From JAILLW01 sp045640905 (GTDB lineage Bacteria > Bacillota > Clostridia > Lachnospirales > Lachnospiraceae): 64,000 nt of DNA. Made by a program: the position numbers and the translations under genes. Shown piece by piece: positions 1 through 8,484 of the stretch. The notes beneath the pieces are model-generated. The model was not told the DNA's origin. It did not search any database and worked only from the letters and a program-made list of their open reading frames with translations. Numbering within the stretch: position 1 is the stretch's first letter; each line of letters opens with the position of its first letter. The stretch lies in assembly GCA_045640905.1 (NCBI GenBank), contig JAZUFW010000081.1, positions 26,589 to 90,588 of the forward strand, written 5' to 3'.

Positions 1-605
1 CATGTATGGCTCTTCAAAGAGTTGTTAACTCCTTCGGTGCGGTTGCCATCGCAGCCTTTACCGCAACGAGCAGAATAGAGCAGCTGATTCACCAGCCGTA
101 TCAAACCTTGGGAGCGTCTTTGTCGACCTACACCGGACAAAACTACGGTGCCGCCAAAAACGACAGAGTAGTCAAAGGCTATCGTAAAAGCTTTTTGGTC
201 ATGGTCATTTTCTCGGTGGTTATGCTTCCGATAATTCAAATGTTCGGTGATGAGATAATGTCGATATTCGTAAATGAGAGTGAAGTTATCGATATGGGAG
301 CGAAGGCCCTCAGAATTACCAGCCTGTTCTATGTTTTCCTGGGTGTCATTTATGTGGTTCGAGGCGTACTTAACGGTCTCGGAGATGCTTTCTTTGCACT
401 CCTTAACGGAATAGTTGAAGTAATCGGACGATTCGTTGTTCCTGTGTTGCTGACGGCTGTGCCCGCTATCGGATTATGGGGTATCTGGTGGTCTGTCGGT
501 ATCGTATGGTTTATCAGCGGATTTACAGCTTATTTAAGATACAGACAATTCGGCAATAGAACAATATTTAAGAAATCTGATATAATGACTGAAAAATCAC
601 TTTGA
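1..605 (+). CDS. MATE family efflux transporter, C-terminal part
   Basis: The frame is open to the left window edge, so only the last ~200 residues are present; MATE exporters are usually ~450 residues. The visible part carries the typical second-half signature: a segment with SRIEQLIHQPYQTLG, then a glycine-rich GQNYGA motif and several hydrophobic helices. It would be an inner-membrane Na+ or H+ driven drug or metabolite exporter. The stop is followed 18 nt later by the next gene, which has its own GGAGG, so the two are probably co-transcribed. The substrate cannot be told from sequence. Confidence 0.85.
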   Translation, partial: CMALQRVVNSFGAVAIAAFTATSRIEQLIHQPYQTLGASLSTYTGQNYGAAKNDRVVKGYRKSFLVMVIFSVVMLPIIQMFGDEIMSIFVNESEVIDMGAKALRITSLFYVFLGVIYVVRGVLNGLGDAFFALLNGIVEVIGRFVVPVLLTAVPAIGLWGIWWSVGIVWFISGFTAYLRYRQFGNRTIFKKSDIMTEKSL

Positions 606-622
606 GATAAACGGAGGAAAAG

Positions 623-1264
623 ATGCTTTCACTACGTCAAAAGAGAGAAAACACAAAAGTATTTTTAAGCAAAGATGCGAACTTGTCGAAGCGGGTCAGC
701 AAGGAATTTTTGGATGGCGATGTGGCGACCGTTCCGTGTAAAGTTTCTTCGTATGATGACATTATTTCTCCGTACAGTGTCGAAGGGTACGAGACATTGA
801 ATCCTGAGTTTGTCGGCTACATAGAAAGCGCTGTATCGTTTATTCCCGTTGAATATCCGGTTTCTTTGGAGATTACGGGAACGCATTTTACCGAGAAAGA
901 GCAGGAAACTATCCGCAACACAATACGCGAAGACTGCATGTACAGTTTGGGAACCGTACAGAAGAATAATTCGAATCTGACCTTGACGTTTCTGGCCATG
1001 AGTGTCGGAACGATAATAACCGCTGTATTGATGAGTGCATTTTCGGGAATCGGCGGTCTCACCATGGAATTTTTATATATTCTGTTTTGGTTTTTTGCTG
1101 ACACTGTTGTCAGTTATTTGTTCATAGACGGACATGAAAAGAGAAAAGCCCGTGCCAAGGCCGGAAGGTTGGCCAGTATGTCTGTCAATTTTTATGACAA
1201 ATTTGATAACAGCAGACTGACCAAAGAAGAAGTCGAACATGTATATGAAGATATGCAGAAATGA
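623..1264 (+). CDS. Hypothetical two-helix membrane protein
   Basis: 213 residues, preceded by GGAGG at 613-617. I do not recognise the family. The N-terminal ~130 residues are soluble and charged. Two hydrophobic segments follow (about residues 122-145 and 148-168) with a short glycine-rich turn between them, then a basic KRKARAKAGR stretch and an acidic C-terminus, so both ends are probably cytoplasmic. It lies 18 nt after the MATE gene and is followed by the promoter for trpS, suggesting it is the last gene of the MATE transcript. Confidence 0.7.
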   Translation: MLSLRQKRENTKVFLSKDANLSKRVSKEFLDGDVATVPCKVSSYDDIISPYSVEGYETLNPEFVGYIESAVSFIPVEYPVSLEITGTHFTEKEQETIRNTIREDCMYSLGTVQKNNSNLTLTFLAMSVGTIITAVLMSAFSGIGGLTMEFLYILFWFFADTVVSYLFIDGHEKRKARAKAGRLASMSVNFYDKFDNSRLTKEEVEHVYEDMQK

Positions 1265-1271
1265 ACTAAAG

Positions 1272-1299
1272 TTGCAACTATTTATTATTACGATATAAT
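1272..1299 (+). promoter_or_regulatory. Sigma-A promoter for trpS
   Basis: TTGCAA (1272-1277) and TATAAT (1294-1299) are separated by 16 bp in the short gap before trpS. Predicted transcription start is near 1306, about 36 nt before the preferred start codon. No T-box antiterminator could fit in a leader this short. Confidence 0.6.
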
Positions 1300-1341
1300 G
1301 ATGTGTTAGTTATTGAATGATTTACAGAAATGGAGATTGTT

Positions 1342-2349
1342 ATGGAAGAAACTAAAAAGCGAATGTTATCAGGAATACAACCGAGCGGAGAACTTCATCT
1401 CGGCAACTATCTGGGAGCTATAAAGAACTGGTCCGACAGAGTTAATGAGTTTGAATGCTTCTACTTTATGGCGGATATGCATACGATAACCGTCAGACAG
1501 GACCCGGCTGACCTTCGCCGCAGATCCATACAACAGCTGGCACAATATATTGCATGCGGACTGGATCCGGAAAAGAATACATTGTTTTTGCAATCGCATG
1601 TTCCCGCACATGCTCAGTTGGGATGGGTGCTTGATTGCTATACCATGTTCGGAGAACTCTCGCGCATGACGCAGTTTAAGGACAAGTCAGAAAAGCATAA
1701 AGATAATATCAACGCCGGATTATTTACGTATCCTTCGTTGATGGCAGCAGATATCCTGCTCTATCAGCCGGATTATGTTCCGGTCGGTGAAGACCAGAAG
1801 CAGCATGTTGAATTGACCAGAGACATAGCTCAGAGATTTAACAGCATATACGGTGATGTATTCAAAATTCCAGAACCTTATATTGCAAAGACCGGAGCCA
1901 GAGTTTACGGACTGACCACCCCGGATTCAAAGATGAGTAAATCAATTCCCGACGGATGCGTTTTCCTGATGGATCCGCCCGATGTTATAGCACGTAAGTT
2001 TAAGAGGGCCGTTACCGATTCCGATACGGAAAACTGTGTACATTTTGACAGGGAAAATAAACCCGGTGTCAGCAACCTGATGAATATTTATGCTGCAGTA
2101 ACGGGCAAAACCTACGAAGAAATCGAAAAAGAATTCCAAGGTCAGGGTTACGGCGTATTTAAGCCTGCCGTAGGCGAAGCTGTTTTATCTTTGCTTAAGC
2201 CTATTCAGGATGAGACCAACCGCCTGCTGAAGGATAAGGCATACCTTGAAAGCGTATACCGCGAAGGAGCCGAGAGAGCATCATATGTTGCCAACAAGAC
2301 TCTTCGCAAAGTTTATAAAAAGATAGGTTTCTATCAGTTGGAGAAATAA
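1342..2349 (+). CDS. trpS: Tryptophan--tRNA ligase
   Basis: Cytoplasmic class I aminoacyl-tRNA synthetase that charges tRNA-Trp. From the preferred start it has 335 residues, the usual bacterial size. The HIGH-equivalent is HLGN at residues 19-22 and the KMSKS loop is at residues 197-201. The tryptophan/adenylate region around PSLMAADILLYQ and GEDQKQH is intact. An in-frame ATG at 1330 exists, but GGAG at 1332-1335 sits 6 nt before ATG 1342, so I chose 1342. It is followed 6 nt later by a HAD phosphatase gene. Confidence 0.95.
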   Translation: MEETKKRMLSGIQPSGELHLGNYLGAIKNWSDRVNEFECFYFMADMHTITVRQDPADLRRRSIQQLAQYIACGLDPEKNTLFLQSHVPAHAQLGWVLDCYTMFGELSRMTQFKDKSEKHKDNINAGLFTYPSLMAADILLYQPDYVPVGEDQKQHVELTRDIAQRFNSIYGDVFKIPEPYIAKTGARVYGLTTPDSKMSKSIPDGCVFLMDPPDVIARKFKRAVTDSDTENCVHFDRENKPGVSNLMNIYAAVTGKTYEEIEKEFQGQGYGVFKPAVGEAVLSLLKPIQDETNRLLKDKAYLESVYREGAERASYVANKTLRKVYKKIGFYQLEK

Positions 2350-2355
2350 TTCACG

Positions 2356-3018
2356 ATGACAGCCGAAGCAATTGTTTTTGATATGGACGGAGTTATTTTT
2401 GATTCCGAACGGGGATGCCTTAATGTATGGCAGGAATTGGCCGATGAGAACCACCTGTCCGACATGGAGAATGTTTTCAGACAATGCATAGGTACCACCG
2501 TGGTAAAGACTCGTCAGATACTTAAAGATAATTACGGAGAAGATTTTGATGTTGAATATTTTCAGCATGAAGCATCCGTCAGATTTCATCAGCGCTTTGA
2601 CCATGGCATGCTGCCGGTATTAAAGGGCGCGCGTGAGATTTTGTCGTTCCTCAAAGACAGAGGTTTTAAGGTAGGGCTTGCATCGTCTACCAGGGAAGCA
2701 ACGGTTCGAATGCAGTTATCCGAAGCCGGCCTTATTGATTATTTTGACAACATTACCTGCGGGGACATGCTAAAGGTTAGCAAACCTGCACCCGATATAT
2801 ATTTGTTGGCCTGTAAGAATCTGGGTGTTAATCCGACCGAATCCTTTGCAATCGAAGATTCGATTAACGGAATCAGATCCGCTTTCAATGCGGGAATGAA
2901 GCCGATTATGGTTCCCGATTTGATCATGCCTACGGATGAAATGAAGGAAAAGGCGTATGCAATTTTCGACGATTTGCTCGAAGCAAAAGCCTTTTTTGAA
3001 AAAGTAGAACCTGCATAG
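2356..3018 (+). CDS. HAD superfamily phosphatase (beta-phosphoglucomutase-like)
   Basis: 220 residues, cytoplasmic. Motif I is DMDGVIFDSE (D9 nucleophile, D11 acid/base), motif II lies in SSTRE, motif III is the lysine of SKPAPDIY, and motif IV is IEDSING. The helical cap between motifs I and II is of the subclass typical of beta-phosphoglucomutase and small sugar-phosphate phosphatases. The residue pattern supports phosphatase or mutase activity but not a specific substrate. It directly follows trpS with only a weak distant Shine-Dalgarno inside the trpS end, so it is probably translated by coupling. Confidence 0.85.
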   Translation: MTAEAIVFDMDGVIFDSERGCLNVWQELADENHLSDMENVFRQCIGTTVVKTRQILKDNYGEDFDVEYFQHEASVRFHQRFDHGMLPVLKGAREILSFLKDRGFKVGLASSTREATVRMQLSEAGLIDYFDNITCGDMLKVSKPAPDIYLLACKNLGVNPTESFAIEDSINGIRSAFNAGMKPIMVPDLIMPTDEMKEKAYAIFDDLLEAKAFFEKVEPA

Positions 3019-3041
3019 GTTCGCATTTTAGGAGGAGTAAA

Positions 3042-4043
3042 ATGAAAAAATTATTATGTATGTTAGTAGCCGGAGTGATGGTTTTGTCAATGTTCGGCTG
3101 CAAAGCTTCAGATGAAGCAAAAGAGGATGTTAAGGAAGCGGAAACTGTCGCTACCGCAGAACCCGAAGTAAAAGAAGCAGTAGTTCCGGGCTTATACAAG
3201 CAGCAGTATACCGAAGAATTTGACGGTGAAAATGTTGAAGTAACGTATTACGTATGGCTTAAGGAAGACAATACTGGATATATGATTATCCAGGATGTCA
3301 TCCCCTGCACATATGATGAGAGCAACCTTTACGGAAATTATGACGGCAGTGCCGATCCGTATGTTCTGGACGGCGATACACTTACGGTTTCCTTTGACGG
3401 AATCGATTCGGTATTTACACGTACCGATGAAGAGCTGCCGGATGATATCAAATCATGGATTGAAGAAGCAGATAATCGTCCCGACACTGTAGCAAAGACA
3501 ATAGCTCCTTTGCCTATGGAGCCTATTGACCCGAATAACGTATATGACGGTATTTTCTGGGCTGATTTGCAGATGGATACTTATCAGGAATGTCAGGATT
3601 CATACGGAGTAATCTGTGAATTGTATTTTGACGAAGTATACGATGCCGTTGATATGACTACCATGAGTGAAGGCGATACTCTCGTTGTATCGGGCGAAGA
3701 GATGGTTGTTACTGCCGTTGAAGAGAAAAACGGAGTAGTTTTTGTTAACGGAGGAATCGAAGAAGGCGGAGCAGAGTTTAAGGCCAACGAACAGGGCGGA
3801 ACCTTCAGATATTTCGGATTTGATGATTACCCGACATATGCCGATATGGGAGAAGCCAATATCTATGTATCTCCCGACTGCGTTATTACAGATAATTCAG
3901 ACCTCGACAATCCCGACGGTACGGTTCTGACTCCCAAAGAGTTCAAGGATTACGGAAAGGATATGACCCTCAATCATCTGAATACTTCTGTCAGAGTTGA
4001 AGATGGCAGTATTGTTGAAATCAATATCAGATATATTCCGTAA
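3042..4043 (+). CDS. Putative lipoprotein of unknown function
   Basis: 333 residues with AGGAGG just upstream. A lipoprotein signal peptide is clear: MKK, a hydrophobic core, then LSMFGC with the lipidated Cys near residue 20. An acidic, alanine-rich spacer follows (about residues 21-48). The rest is soluble, acidic and rich in aspartate and tyrosine, with no motif I recognise. It should be anchored on the outer face of the membrane. It is followed 8 nt later by queT with its own ribosome-binding site. Function is unknown; a role in solute capture would be a guess. Confidence 0.75.
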   Translation: MKKLLCMLVAGVMVLSMFGCKASDEAKEDVKEAETVATAEPEVKEAVVPGLYKQQYTEEFDGENVEVTYYVWLKEDNTGYMIIQDVIPCTYDESNLYGNYDGSADPYVLDGDTLTVSFDGIDSVFTRTDEELPDDIKSWIEEADNRPDTVAKTIAPLPMEPIDPNNVYDGIFWADLQMDTYQECQDSYGVICELYFDEVYDAVDMTTMSEGDTLVVSGEEMVVTAVEEKNGVVFVNGGIEEGGAEFKANEQGGTFRYFGFDDYPTYADMGEANIYVSPDCVITDNSDLDNPDGTVLTPKEFKDYGKDMTLNHLNTSVRVEDGSIVEINIRYIP

Positions 4044-4051
4044 GGAGCATA

Positions 4052-4537
4052 ATGCAGAGTAAAACATTGTACATAGTCAGAGCCGGGGTTATCTGTGCTC
4101 TGTATGTTGTATTAACCTTCATAAGTAACCTGTTTGGTCTGTCGTCAGGTGTCATTCAGCTGAGGTTGTCGGAGTGCCTGTGTGTGCTTCCGATATTTAT
4201 GCCGGAAGCTGTTCCGGGCCTTTTTGTCGGATGCATACTGGCCAATGCCTTAACGGGTGCCGTGGTGTACGATGTTATTTTTGGCTCCCTGACCACATTG
4301 GCAGCTGCGGTTTTGACGCGTCTTTTGCGCAAAGTAAAAGGTGTGAACCTCCTGCCGCCGATAATACTTAACGGCCTTTTGATACCGCTCATTCTGATAT
4401 ACGTCTATAATATCAAAGATGCATATTGGCTCCTTGCTTTGAGTATCGGAGCGGGTGAAGCTTTGTCGGCCGGAGCACTGGGAGCGTTCATTATTCCTGT
4501 AATAAAGAGAATCCTGTCAAAAGCGCAGGAGAGCTGA
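4052..4537 (+). CDS. queT: QueT-type queuosine precursor transporter (S component)
   Basis: 161 residues, almost entirely hydrophobic with about five helices. The sequence LRLSECLCVLPIF near residues 36-48, followed by GLFVGCILAN, is characteristic of the QueT family, the substrate-binding subunit of an energy-coupling-factor transporter for queuosine precursors (preQ0/preQ1). The ECF ATPases and T component are not here, which is normal because they are shared. AAGGAG ends 4 nt before the start. No preQ1 riboswitch-like leader is possible because the gene follows the lipoprotein by 8 nt. Confidence 0.8.
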   Translation: MQSKTLYIVRAGVICALYVVLTFISNLFGLSSGVIQLRLSECLCVLPIFMPEAVPGLFVGCILANALTGAVVYDVIFGSLTTLAAAVLTRLLRKVKGVNLLPPIILNGLLIPLILIYVYNIKDAYWLLALSIGAGEALSAGALGAFIIPVIKRILSKAQES

Positions 4538-4544
4538 CTTCTGG

Positions 4545-4573
4545 TTGGTAAATTAGCCCTGAAGTGATATAAT
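4545..4573 (+). promoter_or_regulatory. Sigma-A promoter for the FkbH-like gene
   Basis: TTGGTA (4545-4550) and TATAAT (4568-4573) with a 17-bp spacer. Predicted start is near 4580, only a few bases before a strong hairpin, and about 60 nt before the coding start at 4642. Confidence 0.6.
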
Positions 4574-4587
4574 AAAAGAAATTTAAT

Positions 4588-4610
4588 CGGGTAGGCTCAA
4601 AGCCTACCCG
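4588..4610 (+). terminator. Perfect 10-bp hairpin: terminator or 5' leader stem
   Basis: CGGGTAGGCT (4588-4597), a 3-nt loop and AGCCTACCCG (4601-4610) form a perfect GC-rich stem followed by only TTTCATT. It could stop queT transcription. It lies downstream of the promoter at 4545-4573, however, so it would also be at about +8 of the next transcript. Confidence 0.6.
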
Positions 4611-4641
4611 TTTCATTAAGAGGAAACAGGTTGGTAACAAA

Positions 4642-6423
4642 ATGAATTATTACGATTATCCGTTAGATACTAAATATCTTTTGAGAAAAAAGATAGCCAT
4701 AAAGAAAGAACTGTTAAATAACGGAATTCCCAAAATAGAAAAGAAAATGGCGGTTTTGGGCGGCTCTACCACTAACGAGGTGGTTTCGCAGCTGGAAATT
4801 GCATTATTGAATTACGGGATAAAGGGTGAATTTTATCAATCGGAGTACGGACAGTATTTTCAGGATGCAATGTTCGGAACACCTGAGCTTGATGAAATGA
4901 AGCCGGATATTATCTACATACATACCAACTTCCGAAATATTACGGAATTTCCGAATACATCAATGAGCAAAGAAGATACCGATGCTCTTTTCGAAGCCGA
5001 GATCGGCAAATATACCGCAATGTGGGAAGCCGCTTCCAAAAGATACGGATGCCCCATAATCCAGAATAATTTCGAGCGCCCCAATTACAGAATCATGGGA
5101 AACCGTGACATATGGGATTATCGCGGACGCAGTAACTTTATATTCAGACTGAATGAAGCGTTTTACGAATATGCTGCGACACATGAGAATTTTTATATTA
5201 ACGATATAGATTATTTAAGCGCCGATTTCGGCCTTGATAAGTGGTGCGACGCAACGTATTACCACATGTATAAATATGCCTGCACTTTGGAGGCTATTCC
5301 TCACGTGGCGTTCAGCGTGGCCAATATTATCAAATCAATCTACGGCAAAAACAAAAAGGCTCTGGTACTTGATTTGGATAATACCCTCTGGGGCGGAATC
5401 GTAGGAGATGACGGCGTGGAGGGCATAGCGATAGGTCCCGAAGTTCCGAACGGACAGATTTATTCGGAATTCCAAAAATACGTTAAAGATTTAAAGCAGA
5501 CGGGCGTAATACTGGCTGTAGATTCAAAGAATGATTACGATAACGCCATTGCCGGATTGAATCATCCGGACGGCATTTTAAAACCTGACGACTTTGTTGA
5601 TATCAAAGCCAACTGGGAGCCGAAGAGCAACAATTTGTCGGAAATAGCAGCCGAGCTGACTTTGGGAGTGGACAGTTTCGTTTTTGCCGACGATAATCCG
5701 GCAGAACGTGACATCATCAATTCCCAGATAGGCACGTGTGCCGTTCCCAATATGGACGGTGCCGAAAACTACGTAAAGGCTATCGATCACGGCGGATATT
5801 TTGAGACCACTGTCCTTTCAAAGGAAGATTTGAAAAAGACGGAGCAGTATCACGCCAAAGCCATGGCTAACAGAGAAATGGCTTCTTTTGCGGATTACAA
5901 CGATTATTTGAAGAACTTAAATATGGAAGCCAAAATACGAAGCTTTGAGGATATTTATGTTCAGAGAATAGCTCAATTGACCAATAAATCAAATCAGTTT
6001 AACCTGACGACGCTTCGCTGTTCGGAAAGCGACATAAAGGCAATGCAGGAGGACCCTTCATATGTTTGTGTATGCGGGCGCCTTTCGGACAAATTTGCCG
6101 ATAACGGACTCGTGAGCGTTATGGCCGCAAAGACGGAAGATGACACCATGCATATCAAACTGTTCCTTATGAGTTGCAGAGTATTAAAGCGCGGAATGGA
6201 AGAGTGCATGATGAATTCGCTCGTGCAAAAGGCAAAAGAAATCGGGATTAAGAAAATCTACGGATATTATTACAAAACCGCGAAAAACAATATGGTGAGC
6301 CGCCTTTACGAGAGCATGGGATTTTCTTTGGAAAAGACCGAGGGAGAGGACACCGTTTGGGTTCTGAAACCTGATAAGTACGACGAAAAACCGGTATTTA
6401 TGAATATTGATATACAATTATAA
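4642..6423 (+). CDS. FkbH-like HAD-IIIC domain protein
   Basis: 593 residues in three parts. The N-terminal ~230 residues contain LGGSTTNEV and resemble the SGNH-like domain found in FkbH proteins. A HAD-IIIC core begins with DLDNTLWGG (D244, D246). The C-terminal GNAT-like region (about 420-580) contains RVLKRGMEE and a YGYYYKTAKN stretch. Characterised FkbH-family enzymes load glyceryl-phosphate onto an acyl carrier protein, but no carrier protein or polyketide gene is nearby. A role in making an acyl or glyceryl substituent for a surface polymer is possible. It has its own promoter and is followed by a new transcription unit. Confidence 0.8.
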   Translation: MNYYDYPLDTKYLLRKKIAIKKELLNNGIPKIEKKMAVLGGSTTNEVVSQLEIALLNYGIKGEFYQSEYGQYFQDAMFGTPELDEMKPDIIYIHTNFRNITEFPNTSMSKEDTDALFEAEIGKYTAMWEAASKRYGCPIIQNNFERPNYRIMGNRDIWDYRGRSNFIFRLNEAFYEYAATHENFYINDIDYLSADFGLDKWCDATYYHMYKYACTLEAIPHVAFSVANIIKSIYGKNKKALVLDLDNTLWGGIVGDDGVEGIAIGPEVPNGQIYSEFQKYVKDLKQTGVILAVDSKNDYDNAIAGLNHPDGILKPDDFVDIKANWEPKSNNLSEIAAELTLGVDSFVFADDNPAERDIINSQIGTCAVPNMDGAENYVKAIDHGGYFETTVLSKEDLKKTEQYHAKAMANREMASFADYNDYLKNLNMEAKIRSFEDIYVQRIAQLTNKSNQFNLTTLRCSESDIKAMQEDPSYVCVCGRLSDKFADNGLVSVMAAKTEDDTMHIKLFLMSCRVLKRGMEECMMNSLVQKAKEIGIKKIYGYYYKTAKNNMVSRLYESMGFSLEKTEGEDTVWVLKPDKYDEKPVFMNIDIQL

Positions 6424-6453
6424 AAACCGGTGTAAATTTTTTGAAAAATCTAG

Positions 6454-6493
6454 TATAATAGTACCAGCACACTAATAAACTCGGCTGTTTATT
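6454..6493 (+). promoter_or_regulatory. -10 element and AT-rich hairpin before the EAL genes
   Basis: TATAAT at 6454-6459 lacks a good -35 at normal spacing (TGTAAA at 6431-6436 is the best). Eight nucleotides after the predicted start is a 7-bp inverted repeat, AATAAAC (6474-6480) and GTTTATT (6487-6493), followed by TTTAA. The hairpin could terminate the upstream gene weakly or form a leader stem. The EAL gene begins 38 nt later with only a weak AGAGAAAG ribosome-binding site. Confidence 0.4.
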
Positions 6494-6531
6494 TTTAATA
6501 GACTTAATCGCAAGAGAAAGACATAAATATT

Positions 6532-8484
6532 ATGACATCCAGTTTGCAATTCAGTTTTTGTTCCGTTATAGCTCTTCTTTGTATGGTAGGGGCTCTTACT
6601 GCCCGGAAACTTACAAAGGGGCGTACGAATATGCTCTTTTTCCTGCTGGTAATCGCTTCTTTTCTTTCTGCGTTGTTCAACACCTGCGATGAAGCTTTCG
6701 TCTCTTGGATTATCGAAACTAACCGCTATAATCTTTGGATACGTTATTTCGTTGAGTATATGTATTTTATTATACATAACGCCGAGGCTCCTCTATATAT
6801 TCTCTACATTTATTCATATTCCGGATTGTGGTACAGACTGACTCAGAACAAATTGGCCAAATGGGCTTTTTTGAGCCCGTATCTTATCAGTCTGGTTCTT
6901 ATAGTTACGAATGCATTTCATCATAAAATATTCTACATCGATTCGGAATTCGTGTATCACAGAGGACCTTTGATGTATGTCCTTTACGTCGCTGCGTTTG
7001 TCTATTTGGTTTTCGCGGTAATTACCGGATTCAGAACCAGGAAGCTTCTTGAAAAATCAAAGACAATATTAATATTAACTTTCATGCCGATTATGACGCT
7101 GGCTGTTTTGGCTCAGATGATTTGGCCGGCTTTGCGTGTGGATGTTTTGGCCAACATGCTTTTGATTCTCATCTTCTCTATCAGTATTCAGCGACCTGAA
7201 GACAATGTGGATTTCGTGGTTGAGGCACAAAGTTACAATGCATTCGTTAAAGAGTGCAGAAAGGTTGCTTACAGTAAGAGCCCGACACTGTTTTTGGTAT
7301 TGAAATTTACGAATCACAAAATACTTCGTGATTCTTTGGGACTGGACAGATATTCAATGCTGCTTCACAAGATATCCAGAAAGATGGAGCAGATTTCAAA
7401 GATAATGAACATTCATTCCGAGGTTTACTATCTCGACCACGGTGCATTCGGATTTATTTCCGATGTGAATCTGTTTGAAGAGGTTCTCGATGTAGGCCGT
7501 GTTCTTTTGGCATACATGCAGGAGCCGATTAAGCTGGATCACCTCGAAGTTGTTCTTGATTCGAGAATATGTTTGATGCAGTTCCCCAACGATATACCTT
7601 CGATGGATTCGTTGCTGACATTTATTCATACGTTCCATGAAAAGATTCCCGACAACCACCGTGTTACGGTCCTTTCGGATATTTCGGAATCAAAGGAATT
7701 CCGTATGAAGAGCGATATGGACAAGATAATCAGCCGCGGTATTTCGAATTTCAATTTCCAGATGTACTATCAGCCGATTTATTCGATAAAGGAAAAGAAG
7801 TTTGTATCTGCGGAAGCGCTGATACGACTTAAGGATGATGAATACGGAATGGTTTCTCCCGCCTTGTTTATTCCCGAAGCGGAAGAAAGCGGTGCCATTC
7901 ACCAGATCGGAGATTTTGTTATCGAAGATGTGTGCAGATTTATCGGCAGCAGTGATTTTGAGGACCTGGGCCTTAAGTATATAGAGCTTAACTTGTCTGT
8001 TGCTCAGTGCATCGAAGCCAATTTGTTTGAAAAGATTACAGGATACATGGAAAAATACGGTGTCCGTCCGGAACAGATTAATCTGGAAATAACGGAAACG
8101 TCCGCCGATTATGATCCGGTTGTTACGGATGCCAATATCAAGAAATTGTCGGATTACGGACTGACGTTTTCACTTGATGATTACGGAACCGGATATTCGA
8201 ACATTACGAGAGTGGTTTCACTGCCGCTTAACATCGTTAAATTGGACAAGACCTTGGTTGATGATATGGATCAGCCGATGATGTGGACCGTAATCACCAA
8301 TACGGTTCGTATGTTAAAGCGAATGAACAAAAAGATTCTAGTTGAGGGTGTCGAGGAAGAAAGAGCACTTGCAAAGTTTGCAGAAATAGGATGCGATTAC
8401 ATTCAGGGATATTATTTCTCGAAACCGCTTAATGAGACCGACTTTTTAAAATTCATCTTAAAAGAGAATTTCGGGTTAGTGTAA
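6532..8484 (+). CDS. Membrane EAL-domain protein (putative c-di-GMP phosphodiesterase) 1
   Basis: 650 residues. About seven hydrophobic helices occupy residues 8-225. A degenerate GGDEF-like domain (about 235-385) has GAFGF where the signature should be. An EAL domain (about 405-650) follows. All landmark EAL residues are visible: EALIRL, the Asn of ELNLS, the Glu of LEITE, DDYGTGYSN, the Lys of KLDK, EGVEEE and QGYYF. It is therefore predicted to hydrolyse c-di-GMP at the membrane, with the dead GGDEF perhaps binding GTP or acting structurally. It abuts an equally long paralogue (stop and next ATG adjacent) and lies upstream of a chemoreceptor, so a motility or adhesion switch is likely. Confidence 0.88.
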   Translation: MTSSLQFSFCSVIALLCMVGALTARKLTKGRTNMLFFLLVIASFLSALFNTCDEAFVSWIIETNRYNLWIRYFVEYMYFIIHNAEAPLYILYIYSYSGLWYRLTQNKLAKWAFLSPYLISLVLIVTNAFHHKIFYIDSEFVYHRGPLMYVLYVAAFVYLVFAVITGFRTRKLLEKSKTILILTFMPIMTLAVLAQMIWPALRVDVLANMLLILIFSISIQRPEDNVDFVVEAQSYNAFVKECRKVAYSKSPTLFLVLKFTNHKILRDSLGLDRYSMLLHKISRKMEQISKIMNIHSEVYYLDHGAFGFISDVNLFEEVLDVGRVLLAYMQEPIKLDHLEVVLDSRICLMQFPNDIPSMDSLLTFIHTFHEKIPDNHRVTVLSDISESKEFRMKSDMDKIISRGISNFNFQMYYQPIYSIKEKKFVSAEALIRLKDDEYGMVSPALFIPEAEESGAIHQIGDFVIEDVCRFIGSSDFEDLGLKYIELNLSVAQCIEANLFEKITGYMEKYGVRPEQINLEITETSADYDPVVTDANIKKLSDYGLTFSLDDYGTGYSNITRVVSLPLNIVKLDKTLVDDMDQPMMWTVITNTVRMLKRMNKKILVEGVEEERALAKFAEIGCDYIQGYYFSKPLNETDFLKFILKENFGLV

